The notes under the pieces: generated by a model
Told to the model about the DNA's origin: nothing
What the model saw: the letters and a program-made list of their open reading frames with translations, nothing else
Database searches by the model: none
Shown here: positions 18,730 through 28,804 of the stretch, in pieces
How the letters are laid out: the number at the start of each line of letters is the position of its first letter
Position numbering within the stretch: the stretch's first letter is position 1
Translations under genes and position numbers: made by a program
DNA from: Prochlorococcus marinus XMU1405
GTDB taxonomy: Bacteria > Cyanobacteriota > Cyanobacteriia > PCC-6307 > Cyanobiaceae
Length of the DNA: 64,000 bases
Direction: 5' to 3'
NCBI RefSeq assembly: GCF_017696275.1
Contig: NZ_JAAORF010000002.1
Span: 248,001-312,000, forward strand

Positions 18730-18817
18730 AAAGCAAAGCTCAAAGAAAAAATTTGAATAACTCTGAAAAGAAATTAACCTATAGTATCGTGTTTGTATTT
18801 AAGATGCTAATTGCTCT

Positions 18818-19408
18818 TTATTCAGGATTTGTTAGTTCTTTTTTTTCTATATTTTCAAAAGGACTATAAAAATAAATAAAAGATGAAGAGAATAGAATTA
18901 AAGAGCAAATTGCAAGAAACGGTGGAATAAAGAAATTGAAAAAATTAACATTTTTATTTAACGAAAATTGTAATTTTTTTGGAATATTAGTAGGTTTATC
19001 TGTTTTTTTTATTCTTACTTTTGGCGATTCATTTAACTGATCAAAACAATTTATGGTATCTGAAAGCAATGAATTACCAATCTTTAGAGCTAAAGGCTTT
19101 ACATTTGCTTTAGAGCTCTTGAGAACAATATTATGTATGTGGAGATTATCAGCTTTTATATCGATTAATTTAGACTCATATATTGGAATTTCGTTTTTGA
19201 TTAAAAGATTTGAATAAATATAAAAAGCATCCATAATAGGTCCTAAATGTTCAATTTTACCTTCAATAAGTGGTTTATCAACTATAGTTAATTTCCATTG
19301 AGAAATTATAGATATTTGATCTTTATTTTCATTATTAGAATAATCTGGCAAGCCGATTATTTCGAGACTTACTGATGATTGATGAAATGACAATTTATTT
19401 TGCATCAT
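18818..19408 (-). CDS. DUF4335-like cyanobacterial protein
   Basis: The 196-residue protein has an N-terminal soluble region with VSLEIIGLPDYSN and ISQWKLTI, a middle linker rich in Lys/Pro, and a C-terminal hydrophobic segment near residues 153-177. This matches the cyanobacteria-only DUF4335 pattern, which is commonly found next to DUF3038 genes. Its start lies one base from the end of the DUF3038-like gene, so the two are probably translated together. The biochemical role is unknown. Confidence 0.72.
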   Translation of the reverse strand: MMQNKLSFHQSSVSLEIIGLPDYSNNENKDQISIISQWKLTIVDKPLIEGKIEHLGPIMDAFYIYSNLLIKNEIPIYESKLIDIKADNLHIHNIVLKSSKANVKPLALKIGNSLLSDTINCFDQLNESPKVRIKKTDKPTNIPKKLQFSLNKNVNFFNFFIPPFLAICSLILFSSSFIYFYSPFENIEKKELTNPE

Positions 19409-19409
19409 A

Positions 19410-19943
19410 TTAAAAATCGTATAAATAATTCTTCAACTTTTGATAACCCTGATTAGAAATACAAAAAGATAAAATAAGCAAAGATTTTATTATAATCTCA
19501 CCATTTTCAGCTTGATTTAAAAGCTTTTTCACTCTCATACTTTCTACATTAAATCTCTCTTTAATCAACTCAATAAATCTCTTATTAAAATCATTCCAAA
19601 TAATTGAATACTCTTTAATATCTTCATTAGATTTTAGTATCTCTCTGATATAAGGATATAAATATTTGGACATTTCAACGGTGATTTTGATTAAGGCATC
19701 GAATTCGTTTATTTTAATATTGTTGTTAACATAAGATTTTCTCAATGGATTATTATTCCTTAATTTCCAGATAGTAATTTTATTTGGTAGAACATCATTT
19801 AAATCAAGTCTATTTGATAAAGCGTAAAGGGATTGAATACCATTTAAATCAATAGTTTCTAGGATTAATAATAATAAATCAAGCTTCTCTATAGATTGTC
19901 TTGATACCTGATTTCCTTTAATTAAATCTGTAATTGTTCTTGA
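19410..19943 (-). CDS. DUF3038-like protein with no standard start codon for the full frame
   Basis: The frame is open on the minus strand from 19943 to 19410 and encodes about 177 residues, including the conserved-looking LDLLLLILETIDLNG and IIWNDFNKRFIELI. The only standard in-frame start is a TTG at 19745, which would delete the first third. Upstream of that the frame stays open to a TAA at 19946, but contains no ATG, GTG or TTG. An ATT at 19934 is the best candidate. Typical DUF3038 proteins are nearer the full length, so I report the full frame with the start unresolved. An N-terminal frameshift or sequencing error is the alternative. Function unknown. Confidence 0.6.
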   Translation of the reverse strand, partial: SRTITDLIKGNQVSRQSIEKLDLLLLILETIDLNGIQSLYALSNRLDLNDVLPNKITIWKLRNNNPLRKSYVNNNIKINEFDALIKITVEMSKYLYPYIREILKSNEDIKEYSIIWNDFNKRFIELIKERFNVESMRVKKLLNQAENGEIIIKSLLILSFCISNQGYQKLKNYLYDF

Positions 19944-19973
19944 TTAAGATATAAGAGAATTATAACAGAATTA

Positions 19974-20171
19974 TTAATCAATTTTTTGAAATAAAAATGA
20001 ATATAACTTATCTAGTTCTTCAATAGTTAGCATTCCATAACTCCATAATAATATTGGTAATGGAGTGTTATTTTTTATAGATAATTTTATACCAAGTTCA
20101 ATAGTAGATTCATCTAAACCTAATACATTAAATAAATAAATTATCATTTCTCTATATAAATAATTTTTCAT
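19974..20171 (-). CDS. DUF2949-like small protein
   Basis: A 65-residue protein with GLDESTIELGIKLSIKN and LPILLWSYGMLTIEELDKLY matches the cyanobacterial DUF2949 family, whose members are short alpha-helical proteins of unknown role. It lies five bases after the FAD hydroxylase gene on the same strand, so it is likely co-transcribed with it and with the DUF3038-like gene that follows. The assignment is by pattern only. Confidence 0.72.
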   Translation of the reverse strand: MKNYLYREMIIYLFNVLGLDESTIELGIKLSIKNNTPLPILLWSYGMLTIEELDKLYSFLFQKID

Positions 20172-20176
20172 GAATT

Positions 20177-21331
20177 CTATTTAATACTTGAGTAAATGAT
20201 AGATTTAGTCATTTGATTAAGGACTAATTTTCTTATAAAAAGAAATTTATTTAAAAGTAAAAATGAAAATTTCCTTATTGGAAATAAAAAAAAGTTTCGA
20301 TTAGCAAAAATTGATATCAACGAGTCAGTTATAAAAATAGTGACAATAATATCTAAAATTCTGCTTGAAAAATACTTAAATTTAAATAATATCAATTGCA
20401 ATTTAGTAATAGCAGTATTTTTATTAAAAAGATCATAAATAGTATTAACATCTCTCCAGCAAGTATTTAGACCCTGACCACCTACAGGATGAAATGTATG
20501 AAATGCATCTCCTAAAAAAACTAATTTTTTAAAATTTAAAACTGGTAAATTTAAGGATAATGAAACAGGAAAAATATTAAATTCGCCAATTATTTGGTCC
20601 AACTTAAATTCATTAGGCAAGATTGTTGATAAATTATCCATTAAAAAATTCTTATCAGAATTCAACCTTTCAATTGTCTTTGATGTACTAGAAGTCCAAA
20701 TTACTTGATATAAGTTTTTTTCTAAAGGTAATAATGCAAGTGGGCCTTCTTTTCTAAAAATTTCATAAGCTCGTTTTTCACAATGACCTCTTAGAGAAAC
20801 TTTAAAAGTTAAACAAGACTGACCATAGGATTTTTTTATATCAACAAAATCTATGAATTTTTTATCAAGTGAGTTTGCTCCTGATGAAAAGAATTGATAG
20901 TCAAATAATATTTTTTTACGTAACAATCTCTGAGGTGTTATAAAAAAAATATTTTCATAATTGTCAATCTCTTGAAAAAAAACATTCATGAGATCCGAAT
21001 GTTTAATTACCCAGCCTATATTTTCGGCAGAACTTATATCATCATCTAAGTCAGAAGTTGATAAATTGGTGAAAGCAGAAGTTACGCTATCTGAAATTGA
21101 AAGGGTATCAAAGCCAAACAAAAATGGTTCTAATTTTTCCCAAAGTCTGAATTTAGATAAGATTTTTCTTGTTGAGTGAGTAATTGCATAAGTTTTATCT
21201 TTATCAATTAATCTATCTTTTGTTAATAAATCAGATAAAAAAATATTGCAATCAAATTTTGAAAGTGCAATTGAAAGCAATAAACCTGTAGGACCTGATC
21301 CAACAATTTTAAAATTCAATTTACTTTTCAT
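20177..21331 (-). CDS. UbiH/Coq6-like FAD-dependent hydroxylase
   Basis: The 384-residue flavoprotein starts with the dinucleotide-binding motif KIVGSGPTGLLLSIAL (GxGxxG, about residues 9-14) and has the FAD-ribityl motif GDAFHTFHPVGGQGLNTCWRD near residue 270, diagnostic of UbiH/VisC aromatic hydroxylases. These enzymes hydroxylate quinone precursors or other aromatic rings using NADPH and oxygen. In cyanobacteria the substrate of this group is not settled; a quinone, tocopherol or carotenoid-related ring is possible. The C-terminal 90 residues are hydrophobic and basic, suggesting membrane contact. Confidence 0.85.
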   Translation of the reverse strand: MKSKLNFKIVGSGPTGLLLSIALSKFDCNIFLSDLLTKDRLIDKDKTYAITHSTRKILSKFRLWEKLEPFLFGFDTLSISDSVTSAFTNLSTSDLDDDISSAENIGWVIKHSDLMNVFFQEIDNYENIFFITPQRLLRKKILFDYQFFSSGANSLDKKFIDFVDIKKSYGQSCLTFKVSLRGHCEKRAYEIFRKEGPLALLPLEKNLYQVIWTSSTSKTIERLNSDKNFLMDNLSTILPNEFKLDQIIGEFNIFPVSLSLNLPVLNFKKLVFLGDAFHTFHPVGGQGLNTCWRDVNTIYDLFNKNTAITKLQLILFKFKYFSSRILDIIVTIFITDSLISIFANRNFFLFPIRKFSFLLLNKFLFIRKLVLNQMTKSIIYSSIK

Positions 21332-21350
21332 CGTATTATATAAGCATCAA

Positions 21351-21992
21351 CTATCCATTCAGATAAATATAGCAAATTTCCTCAAATGCTGGTCTTAATA
21401 AATAGGGGTACTCACCAACCCATAAGTTAATTTCAGGAAGCCAAGCATCGGTCAAATAAAAATCTCTGTCAAAATTACGGTTATCAGATGTTATTAAACA
21501 TCTAATACTCGAACCAACCCTAATTTGACTATGCTTATTTTCCATAGGAAAACTTAATTTTTCCAAATAACCATCTTCATCTTCTAATTCAAGTACTAAC
21601 CAAGTCCTTTTGTTTTCGATAACTTCTAATCGACCTTGCCTATTAGATTGTTCTCTTGAACTTTCAATCTTTTCTGTTTTATAAATATCTGATACATATC
21701 CATCAAATATAGAAAAAAATTTATATTTTCTTAATTTCAAGTTTTTTCTACTTGATTCAAGAATAGGGCCCCAGATGATATACAAAAAGAAACCTACACA
21801 TAGGAATAACCAGAAATTATTAGTTTGATCTCCAGTCGAACTAATAATTAATGAGATAAATCCACCAATTGAAGAAACTATTACTCTTTGAAGAATTTTT
21901 CTAGGATTCCCCAAAGAGTATTTAAATTGACTTCCTGTACCAACTGCAGGAATAAGTTTTGAAATTTGACTTGAATTAATGGGAATTATCAT
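21351..21992 (-). CDS. Conserved-looking cyanobacterial membrane protein
   Basis: This 213-residue protein begins with a segment holding GTGSQFKYSLGNPRKILQR, then two hydrophobic helices (about residues 35-50 and 58-75), then a soluble beta-rich C-terminal domain with RLEVIENKRTWLVLELEDEDG and a hydrophobic end. No enzyme motif is visible. It lies immediately after dapB (one base between stop and start) and 19 bases before the FAD hydroxylase, implying a dapB-led operon. I do not know its function. Confidence 0.65.
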   Translation of the reverse strand: MIIPINSSQISKLIPAVGTGSQFKYSLGNPRKILQRVIVSSIGGFISLIISSTGDQTNNFWLFLCVGFFLYIIWGPILESSRKNLKLRKYKFFSIFDGYVSDIYKTEKIESSREQSNRQGRLEVIENKRTWLVLELEDEDGYLEKLSFPMENKHSQIRVGSSIRCLITSDNRNFDRDFYLTDAWLPEINLWVGEYPYLLRPAFEEICYIYLNG

Positions 21993-21993
21993 T

Positions 21994-22842
21994 TTAAAAA
22001 ATCAATTTTTCAAGTCCGTAAACTAAAGTTTCATAATTACCAACTTTTTTAATAGCCTGTAAAACTCCTGGCATATATGCCTTTCTATCAATAGTGTCAT
22101 GTTTAATTGTGTAAGTTTCGCCTGGAGATCCCATAATTACTAACTGATGGGCGAGTAATCCTGGTAATCGTACAGAATGTATATTAATTCCTGAATCTCT
22201 GAGCCCACCGCGTACACCTTTCAATGACTCAGACTCTTTTACTAAATTCTGATTAAATTTCTTTGGATATTCTTCAATCATTTCTGCAGTTTTTATACAC
22301 GTCCCACTAGGAGAATCAGCTTTTTGATTATGATGCATCTCTATTAATTCAATATTATCGTAAAACCTTGCAGCTACAGATGCCGCCTGCTGAAGAAGAA
22401 CCATACCTACTGAAAAATTGGGAATTATTGCACAACCAACAGATGCTTTCTGAGCAAAAACAGACAAATCTTCTATTTCCGAAGGGCTTAGACCTGTAGT
22501 TCCTACTACTGGTGATACACCATATGCAATAGCTGATCTGGTATTTTCATATACAGAATCAGGATGAGTAAAATCAACCAGCACAGGTTTGATTTTTTCA
22601 TTTCTATAATTTTGACTAACAGAACATAAAGTTCCTTCAAAATCATTTGAAACAAAAACATCACAATTTTTTACCTTCAATAATTCAGAAATATTTGAGC
22701 CATTGTTTTTTTCGTTAATGTCGATTGCTGCAACAAGTTCACAATCTGTGGAATTTAATACAGTATTAACAACTTCGCTACCCATTCTGCCTAAAGCTCC
22801 GGATACTAGTACTGGTATGGTTTTTTTAGAATTTTCAATCAT
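21994..22842 (-). CDS. dapB: 4-hydroxy-tetrahydrodipicolinate reductase
   Basis: The 282-residue enzyme carries the N-terminal NAD(P)-binding motif [12 protein letters not shown], the VDFTHPDSV block and the substrate-binding signature [22 protein letters not shown] with catalytic His and Lys. It reduces 4-hydroxy-tetrahydrodipicolinate in the diaminopimelate/lysine pathway, supplying peptidoglycan as well as protein. It is divergent from chlH, with a 102-base gap that must hold both promoters. Confidence 0.96.
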   Translation of the reverse strand: MIENSKKTIPVLVSGALGRMGSEVVNTVLNSTDCELVAAIDINEKNNGSNISELLKVKNCDVFVSNDFEGTLCSVSQNYRNEKIKPVLVDFTHPDSVYENTRSAIAYGVSPVVGTTGLSPSEIEDLSVFAQKASVGCAIIPNFSVGMVLLQQAASVAARFYDNIELIEMHHNQKADSPSGTCIKTAEMIEEYPKKFNQNLVKESESLKGVRGGLRDSGINIHSVRLPGLLAHQLVIMGSPGETYTIKHDTIDRKAYMPGVLQAIKKVGNYETLVYGLEKLIF

Positions 22843-22944
22843 TTTTTTAAAAATTTTTTTTTTAAAGGTTGTTACACGCTATTTATATTGCACACAATAA
22901 CGTCTTTTCATTCGTAGGCTGGTAGAAATACTTAAAGAAAATCA

Positions 22945-25900
22945 ATGTTTACGCAGGTCCGCTCAGCAAACCGCAGAGTATCTCCTGTTGAGGATAACAA
23001 ACACAAAGTTGTAATAAAAGCAGTTTATGTTGTCCTTGAGCCACAATACCAAAATTCCTTAACGGAAGCTGCAAAGTCAATAAATAAGATGAATGGACCA
23101 ATAGGTATAGACCTTAGCGGCTATCTTATCGAAGAACTTAGGAATGATAGTAATTTTGAAGATTTTAAAGAAGACATAGCTAATGCAGATATATTCGTTG
23201 CCTCTCTAATTTTCATTGAAGACCTTGCTCAAAAAGTGGTTGATGCAGTATCTCCATTTAAAGACAAACTTAAAGCGTCAATTGTTTTCCCCTCCATGCC
23301 AGAGGTAATGAGATTAAATAAACTAGGTTCATTTAGTATGGCTCAACTTGGCCAATCTAAAAGTATTATTGGAGATTTAATAAAAAAGAAAAAAGAATCT
23401 GATGGAGCAAGTTTCCAAGATTCAATGTTGAAGTTATTAAATACACTACCGTCAATACTTAAATATCTACCAGTAGAAAAAGCTCAAGATGCTAGAACAT
23501 TTATTCTGAGTTTTCAGTACTGGTTAGGTGGTACAACTGAGAACTTAAAAAACTTCTTATTAATGATTTCTGAAAAGTACGCTGTTTCAGAGATCATAAA
23601 AGATCAAATAGAAGAATTCAAAATTCAAGAACCTGAAACATTCCCAGATTTAGGAATTTGGCATCCTCTTGCTCCTTGCATGTTTGAAAGTCTTAAAGAA
23701 TATCAAAATTGGGAAAATAATAGGAAAGATATAAATCCTAAAGATGACAAAACTCCAACAATAGGCTTAGTGCTTCAAAGGAGTCATATCGTTACGGGAG
23801 ATGATGCTCATTACGTGGCTGTTATTCAAGAATTGGAATACAGAGGTGCGAGAGTACTACCTATCTTCTGTGGAGGTCTAGATTTTTCTAAACCAGTTAA
23901 TGAATTTTATTTTGATTCCATAAACAAGGATCAACCTATAGTAGATGGAGTTGTATCTCTAACGGGATTCGCACTAGTTGGTGGGCCAGCAAGACAAGAT
24001 CATCCTAAAGCTATTGAAGCCCTAAAAAGGTTAAACAGACCATATATGGTTGCACTTCCATTAGTATTCCAAACCACACAAGAATGGGAAGATAGTGATC
24101 TAGGTTTACACCCTGTTCAGGTAGCACTTCAGATTGCAATTCCAGAACTTGATGGAGCTATTGAACCTATTATTCTCTCAGGTCGTGATGATGCCACAGG
24201 TAAGGCGCATACGCTCCAAGATCGAGTTGATGTAATAGCTGAAAGAGCAATAAAATGGTCAACTTTAAGAGTTAAACAAAGAAAGGATAAAAAATTAGCT
24301 ATCACAGTATTTAGTTTTCCACCAGACAAAGGAAATGTTGGCACCGCTGCATACTTGAATGTTTTTGGTTCAATTTATAGAGTACTTCTTGAAATGAAAT
24401 CGAAAGGATATCAAATTGATGAACTTCCAAGTAATTCAAAAGAATTAATGGAAAAAGTAATTAACAACCCTGAAGCTATGGATGGCTCTCCAGAGTTAAA
24501 TATTGCTCATAAGATGTCAGTAAAAGAATACGAAGAGTACACACCATATTCACAAAGACTTGAAGAAAATTGGGGTAAACCTCCTGGGAACCTTAATAGT
24601 GACGGACAAAACCTACTTATCTATGGAAAACATTTTGGAAATGTTTTTATAGGAGTTCAACCTACATTCGGTTATGAAGGTGATCCCATGAGATTGCTCT
24701 ATTCAAGAAGTGCTAGTCCTCATCATGGTTTTGCTGCTTATTATACGTATGTAGAAAAAATCTGGGGGGCAGATGCTGTTCTTCATTTTGGAACTCACGG
24801 CTCACTTGAATTTATGCCTGGGAAGCAGATGGGCATGAGTGAAACTTGCTATCCGGATTCTCTCATTGGATCATTGCCTAATTTGTATTACTATGCTGCA
24901 AATAATCCATCTGAAGCAACAATTGCGAAGAGAAGAGGATATGCTTCAACTATTAGTTATCTGACTCCTCCAGCGGAAAATGCAGGACTCTACAAAGGAC
25001 TTAAAGAACTAAGTGAACTCGTTGGTTCTTATCAACAATTAAGAGAAAATAGCAGGGGTATTCAAATAGTTAATGCAATAGTTGAGACTTCTAAACAATG
25101 TAACCTTGACAAAGATGTAGCGCTGCCTTCAAAAGACGTAGAAGAACTTTCAATAGATGAAAGAGATTTATTTGTTGGTAATGTCTATAAACAGTTGATG
25201 GAAATTGAAAGTAGATTGTTACCTTGCGGTCTACATACTATTGGAGAAGCTCCAACAGCAGAAGAAGCTGTTGCAACACTAGTAAATATTGCATCTTTAG
25301 AGAGAGAACAAGAAGGATTAAGATCTCTTCCTGGATTACTCGCAGAATCTATCGGTCTAACTATTGAACAAATTTATGATGGCAATAATAAAGGTGAACT
25401 TAAATTTGTAGAGTTAAATGAAAAAATCATAAAGACAGCAAGAGAGTCGATTTTTGCGATGGTCAACTCTTTAAAAATTGTTGATGGCAGAGTTTACTTA
25501 GAAAAATCACTTCTTTCCAAACTTTTCGATTTACTAAAAGTTTTTGGTCTAAATCTACCTACCCCTTGGCTAAGAGTCTGTAGATTAAACGGATTTAATG
25601 AAATTAATCAGAAGGAATTAAATAAATTATTTGATTACTTACTTTTCTGTCTGGAACAGGTCTGCGCAGACAAAGAAATGGATAGCCTCATTAAAGCACT
25701 AGATGGAAATTATGTTTTACCTGGACCAGGTGGAGATCCTATAAGAAATCCAGGTGTTTTGCCCAGTGGTAAAAATATCCATGCACTAGATCCTCAATCA
25801 ATTCCAACTACAGCAGCAGTAGCTGCAGCGAAGTCTGTTGTTGACAAATTAATCGAAAGACAAAAGGAAGAGCAAGGAACTTGGCCTGAAACAATAGCTT

Positions 25901-26955
25901 GTGTTTTATGGGGAACTGATAACATCAAAACTTACGGAGAATCACTGGCACAAATCTTATGGTTTGTTGGTGTAAAACCAAAACCAGATTCTGTTGGGAG
26001 AATTAACAAACTAGAATTAATTCCTTTAGAAGAATTAGGTAGGCCAAGAATAGATGTAGTAGTTAACTGTTCAGGAGTATTTAGAGATCTATTTATCAAT
26101 CAAATGGCATTAATAGATCAGGCAGTCAAATTAGCTGCTGAGGCTGATGAACCTTTGGAATCTAATTTTGTAAGAAAACATTCACTAGAACAAGCAGAAA
26201 AAGAAGGCACCTCTATCCGAGAAGCTTCAGCGAGAGTATTTTCTAATGCAAGTGGAAGCTACAGTTCAAATGTTAATTTAGCCGTAGAAAATTCAACTTG
26301 GGAGGAAGAAAATGAATTACAAGAAATGTATTTATCACGCAAAACATTTGCCTTTAATGCTGATAATCCAGGTGAGATGAATCAAAAAAGAGAGGTTTTT
26401 GAGTCAGTAATGAAAACAGCAGATGTTACATTTCAAAACCTTGATTCCTCAGAGATTTCATTAACAGATGTAAGTCATTATTTTGATTCAGATCCAACAA
26501 AATTGATCAAGACACTGAGAGATGACGGGAAAGAACCAAGTAGCTATATAGCAGATACTACTACTTCTAATGCTCAAGTTAGAACACTTGGGGAAACCAT
26601 AAGATTAGACTCAAGAACAAAACTTTTAAATCCTAAGTGGTATGAAGGTATGCTCAAATCTGGTTATGAAGGAGTTAGAGAACTTTCTAACAGACTTAAT
26701 TACACTCTTGGTTGGAGTGCGACAAGTGGTCAAGTCGATAATTTTGTATATGAAGAAACTAATGAAACATTTATAAATGACGAAGAGATGAGGAAAAGAT
26801 TAATGGATCTTAATCCTAATAGTTTCAGAAGAATAGTTGGAACATTACTAGAAGTTAATGGTAGAGGATATTGGGAAACTTCAGATGAAAATATAGAACA
26901 GTTGAAAGAACTATATCAAGAAGTAGAGGATAAAATCGAAGGAGTTAAAGAATAA
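22945..26955 (+). CDS. chlH: Magnesium chelatase subunit H
   Basis: The 1336-residue protein is the porphyrin-binding subunit of Mg-chelatase, which with ChlI and ChlD inserts magnesium into protoporphyrin IX at the first committed chlorophyll step. Typical blocks include [54 protein letters not shown] and YCPDSLIG-like [12 protein letters not shown]. The length is normal for ChlH rather than CobN. It is divergent from dapB and convergent with folP, with 8 bases between their stops. Confidence 0.97.
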   Translation: MFTQVRSANRRVSPVEDNKHKVVIKAVYVVLEPQYQNSLTEAAKSINKMNGPIGIDLSGYLIEELRNDSNFEDFKEDIANADIFVASLIFIEDLAQKVVDAVSPFKDKLKASIVFPSMPEVMRLNKLGSFSMAQLGQSKSIIGDLIKKKKESDGASFQDSMLKLLNTLPSILKYLPVEKAQDARTFILSFQYWLGGTTENLKNFLLMISEKYAVSEIIKDQIEEFKIQEPETFPDLGIWHPLAPCMFESLKEYQNWENNRKDINPKDDKTPTIGLVLQRSHIVTGDDAHYVAVIQELEYRGARVLPIFCGGLDFSKPVNEFYFDSINKDQPIVDGVVSLTGFALVGGPARQDHPKAIEALKRLNRPYMVALPLVFQTTQEWEDSDLGLHPVQVALQIAIPELDGAIEPIILSGRDDATGKAHTLQDRVDVIAERAIKWSTLRVKQRKDKKLAITVFSFPPDKGNVGTAAYLNVFGSIYRVLLEMKSKGYQIDELPSNSKELMEKVINNPEAMDGSPELNIAHKMSVKEYEEYTPYSQRLEENWGKPPGNLNSDGQNLLIYGKHFGNVFIGVQPTFGYEGDPMRLLYSRSASPHHGFAAYYTYVEKIWGADAVLHFGTHGSLEFMPGKQMGMSETCYPDSLIGSLPNLYYYAANNPSEATIAKRRGYASTISYLTPPAENAGLYKGLKELSELVGSYQQLRENSRGIQIVNAIVETSKQCNLDKDVALPSKDVEELSIDERDLFVGNVYKQLMEIESRLLPCGLHTIGEAPTAEEAVATLVNIASLEREQEGLRSLPGLLAESIGLTIEQIYDGNNKGELKFVELNEKIIKTARESIFAMVNSLKIVDGRVYLEKSLLSKLFDLLKVFGLNLPTPWLRVCRLNGFNEINQKELNKLFDYLLFCLEQVCADKEMDSLIKALDGNYVLPGPGGDPIRNPGVLPSGKNIHALDPQSIPTTAAVAAAKSVVDKLIERQKEEQGTWPETIACVLWGTDNIKTYGESLAQILWFVGVKPKPDSVGRINKLELIPLEELGRPRIDVVVNCSGVFRDLFINQMALIDQAVKLAAEADEPLESNFVRKHSLEQAEKEGTSIREASARVFSNASGSYSSNVNLAVENSTWEEENELQEMYLSRKTFAFNADNPGEMNQKREVFESVMKTADVTFQNLDSSEISLTDVSHYFDSDPTKLIKTLRDDGKEPSSYIADTTTSNAQVRTLGETIRLDSRTKLLNPKWYEGMLKSGYEGVRELSNRLNYTLGWSATSGQVDNFVYEETNETFINDEEMRKRLMDLNPNSFRRIVGTLLEVNGRGYWETSDENIEQLKELYQEVEDKIEGVKE

Positions 26956-26968
26956 TAAATTTATTATT
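26951..26968. terminator. AT-only palindrome between convergent chlH and folP
   Basis: AATAATAAA followed directly by TTTATTATT gives an 18-base perfect palindrome spanning the chlH stop and the end of folP. It has no GC, so it would be a weak bidirectional terminator at best. Confidence 0.3.
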
Positions 26969-27809
26969 TTCTGTAAATTCTATCAGCTACTTTCAGAATT
27001 TGATAATTAAGTTTTACGTTGTGAACTCTCACAATATCAACTTTAAATTGTGAACAAAGACAACTTATTGCAAGTGTTCCAATATCTCTCTCTTTTGGAT
27101 TTTTCTCATTCAAAATTTCTCCAATAAATCTTTTCCTTGATGCACCAATCAGAATTGGCAAATTCCATTTTTTAAATATATCTAAGTTTCTCAAGATTTC
27201 CAAGTTATGAATAATGTTCTTTGAAAATCCTATTCCTGGATCCACTATTAAATTTCTTTCAGATATTTTTTTTTCTAAAGCATTTTTTATTAAATTATCA
27301 AGCGAGTATTGAACATCGCTCAATACATTCTCGTAATTAGAGAGATCATTCATATTTTGACTATTTCCACGACTATGAGTGATTACGAATGGACAATTGA
27401 ATTTTGATACAACATCCAAAATCTTCATATCTCTTCTTCCTCCAGTAACATCATTTATCCAATCGGCTCCATTTAAAAGAGCTTCATAAGCTACCTCAGA
27501 ATTAAAAGTATCAATAGAGATTAAAACATCTGGATATTCAGATTTTATTAATTTCAGATATGGTATCAATCTTTTTATTTCTATGCTAGAGCCAACTTCT
27601 TCTGCACCAGGTCTTGTGCTCTGAGCACCAAGATCAATAACATCCACACCATTATGCAAAAAATGATCAACTTGATCCAAAACTTTTTTTGAAGAGTTTA
27701 ATTCTCCACCATCACTAAATGAATCAGGAGTTAAATTAAGAACTCCCATAATTGAAGTTTTTTGTCCCCAGCTTTTTGGCCACGGATTTTTCTTATTGGT
27801 AATTTGCAA
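26964..27809 (-). CDS. folP: Dihydropteroate synthase
   Basis: The 281-residue TIM-barrel enzyme joins para-aminobenzoate to dihydropterin pyrophosphate in folate synthesis. It has the hallmark [14 protein letters not shown] near residues 22-35, [17 protein letters not shown] and the [14 protein letters not shown] block near the C-terminus. The best start is a TTG at 27809, inside the end of tpiA, giving a 17-base overlap consistent with translational coupling. Length normal for FolP. Confidence 0.96.
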   Translation of the reverse strand: MQITNKKNPWPKSWGQKTSIMGVLNLTPDSFSDGGELNSSKKVLDQVDHFLHNGVDVIDLGAQSTRPGAEEVGSSIEIKRLIPYLKLIKSEYPDVLISIDTFNSEVAYEALLNGADWINDVTGGRRDMKILDVVSKFNCPFVITHSRGNSQNMNDLSNYENVLSDVQYSLDNLIKNALEKKISERNLIVDPGIGFSKNIIHNLEILRNLDIFKKWNLPILIGASRKRFIGEILNEKNPKERDIGTLAISCLCSQFKVDIVRVHNVKLNYQILKVADRIYRK

Positions 27810-28518
27810 TTCTAGCGAAACTATTCGGATCTAATGAAGCCCCTCCAACTAACACTCCATCTATATCACTCATTGACATTATTTCATCAATATTATTAGG
27901 TTTAACAGATCCTCCATATTGAATAATTACATCATCAAAACCTATTAATTTCCGAATCAAAGAACATATCTTATTAGCGTCTTTAGCCTCACATGTTTTA
28001 CCAGTGCCAATAGCCCATATTGGTTCATAGGCAACAATTAAATTAGATGGATCTGTATTTTCTAATCCTTGTTCAACCTGTCTAGTAATAACTCTATCAG
28101 CTTCTCCTCTCTCTCTTTGTTCTAATGTTTCTCCAACACAAACTATTGGAGTAAGTCCACTAGATTGAGCAAAAACTGCTCTTTTATTAATTTGTTCATC
28201 ACTTTCACTAAAATATTTCCTTGGTTCACTGTGTCCAACGATTGCATATGAAACACCATGTTCAAGAAGCATTTTTGGAGATATTTCTGCAGTAAATGCA
28301 CCTTGATCTTCCCAATGAATATTTTGACTAGAAATATCTAAATAATCAAAATTAGAATGATCAGAAAAGGTTGAAATAGCAGTAAAAGGTGGAGCAATAA
28401 CAACTTTACGATCGTCTTTTATGTTTTTTATTAAAGGTATAAACTCTTCTAAAAAGGACTTAGCTTCAGCACAAGTCATGTGCATTTTCCAATTTCCGGC
28501 AATAACAGATTTTCTCAA
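27793..28518 (-). CDS. tpiA: Triose-phosphate isomerase
   Basis: The 241-residue enzyme interconverts dihydroxyacetone phosphate and glyceraldehyde-3-phosphate in glycolysis and the Calvin cycle. Catalytic residues are visible: Lys in AGNWKMHM (residues 7-12), His in VGHSEPRKY, and Glu in [14 protein letters not shown]; the phosphate loop is YGGSVKPNN and GVLVGGASL. It overlaps folP downstream, and an S4-domain gene precedes it by about 50 bases on the same strand. Confidence 0.97.
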   Translation of the reverse strand: MRKSVIAGNWKMHMTCAEAKSFLEEFIPLIKNIKDDRKVVIAPPFTAISTFSDHSNFDYLDISSQNIHWEDQGAFTAEISPKMLLEHGVSYAIVGHSEPRKYFSESDEQINKRAVFAQSSGLTPIVCVGETLEQRERGEADRVITRQVEQGLENTDPSNLIVAYEPIWAIGTGKTCEAKDANKICSLIRKLIGFDDVIIQYGGSVKPNNIDEIMSMSDIDGVLVGGASLDPNSFARIANYQ

Positions 28519-28570
28519 AATACTATCTCCAAGAAAATCATATTAATATAATTTGAGTTTAATAGGCTAA

Positions 28571-28747
28571 TTATTCGAAAAATAATTCATTTTTTAGAAA
28601 TATTACTTTATCTCCCTTGTTTAACTTCCTTCCTCTCCTAGTCTCTATTACTCCATTAACTTTGACAGAACCGGACTTAATAAAAATTTTCGCTTCGCCA
28701 CCAGATGATACCAAATTTTTCCATTTTAAGAATTGATCCAATTTCAT
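28571..28747 (-). CDS. Small S4-domain RNA-binding protein
   Basis: The product starts MKLDQFLKWKNLVSSGGEAK and continues GSVKVNGVIETRRGRKL, the alpha-L motif of the S4 RNA-binding domain, in about 58 residues. Stand-alone S4 proteins of the YaaA/YbcJ type bind structured RNA such as rRNA or tRNA. An ATG at 28747 matches usual S4 starts; a TTG five codons upstream (28762) is also open. It sits before tpiA on the same strand. The target RNA is unknown. Confidence 0.82.
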   Translation of the reverse strand: MKLDQFLKWKNLVSSGGEAKIFIKSGSVKVNGVIETRRGRKLNKGDKVIFLKNELFFE

Positions 28748-28804
28748 TGTTTTTATAGCCAAAGATATTGATAAAGTAGGATAAACAATTAAATATATAA
28801 TATC

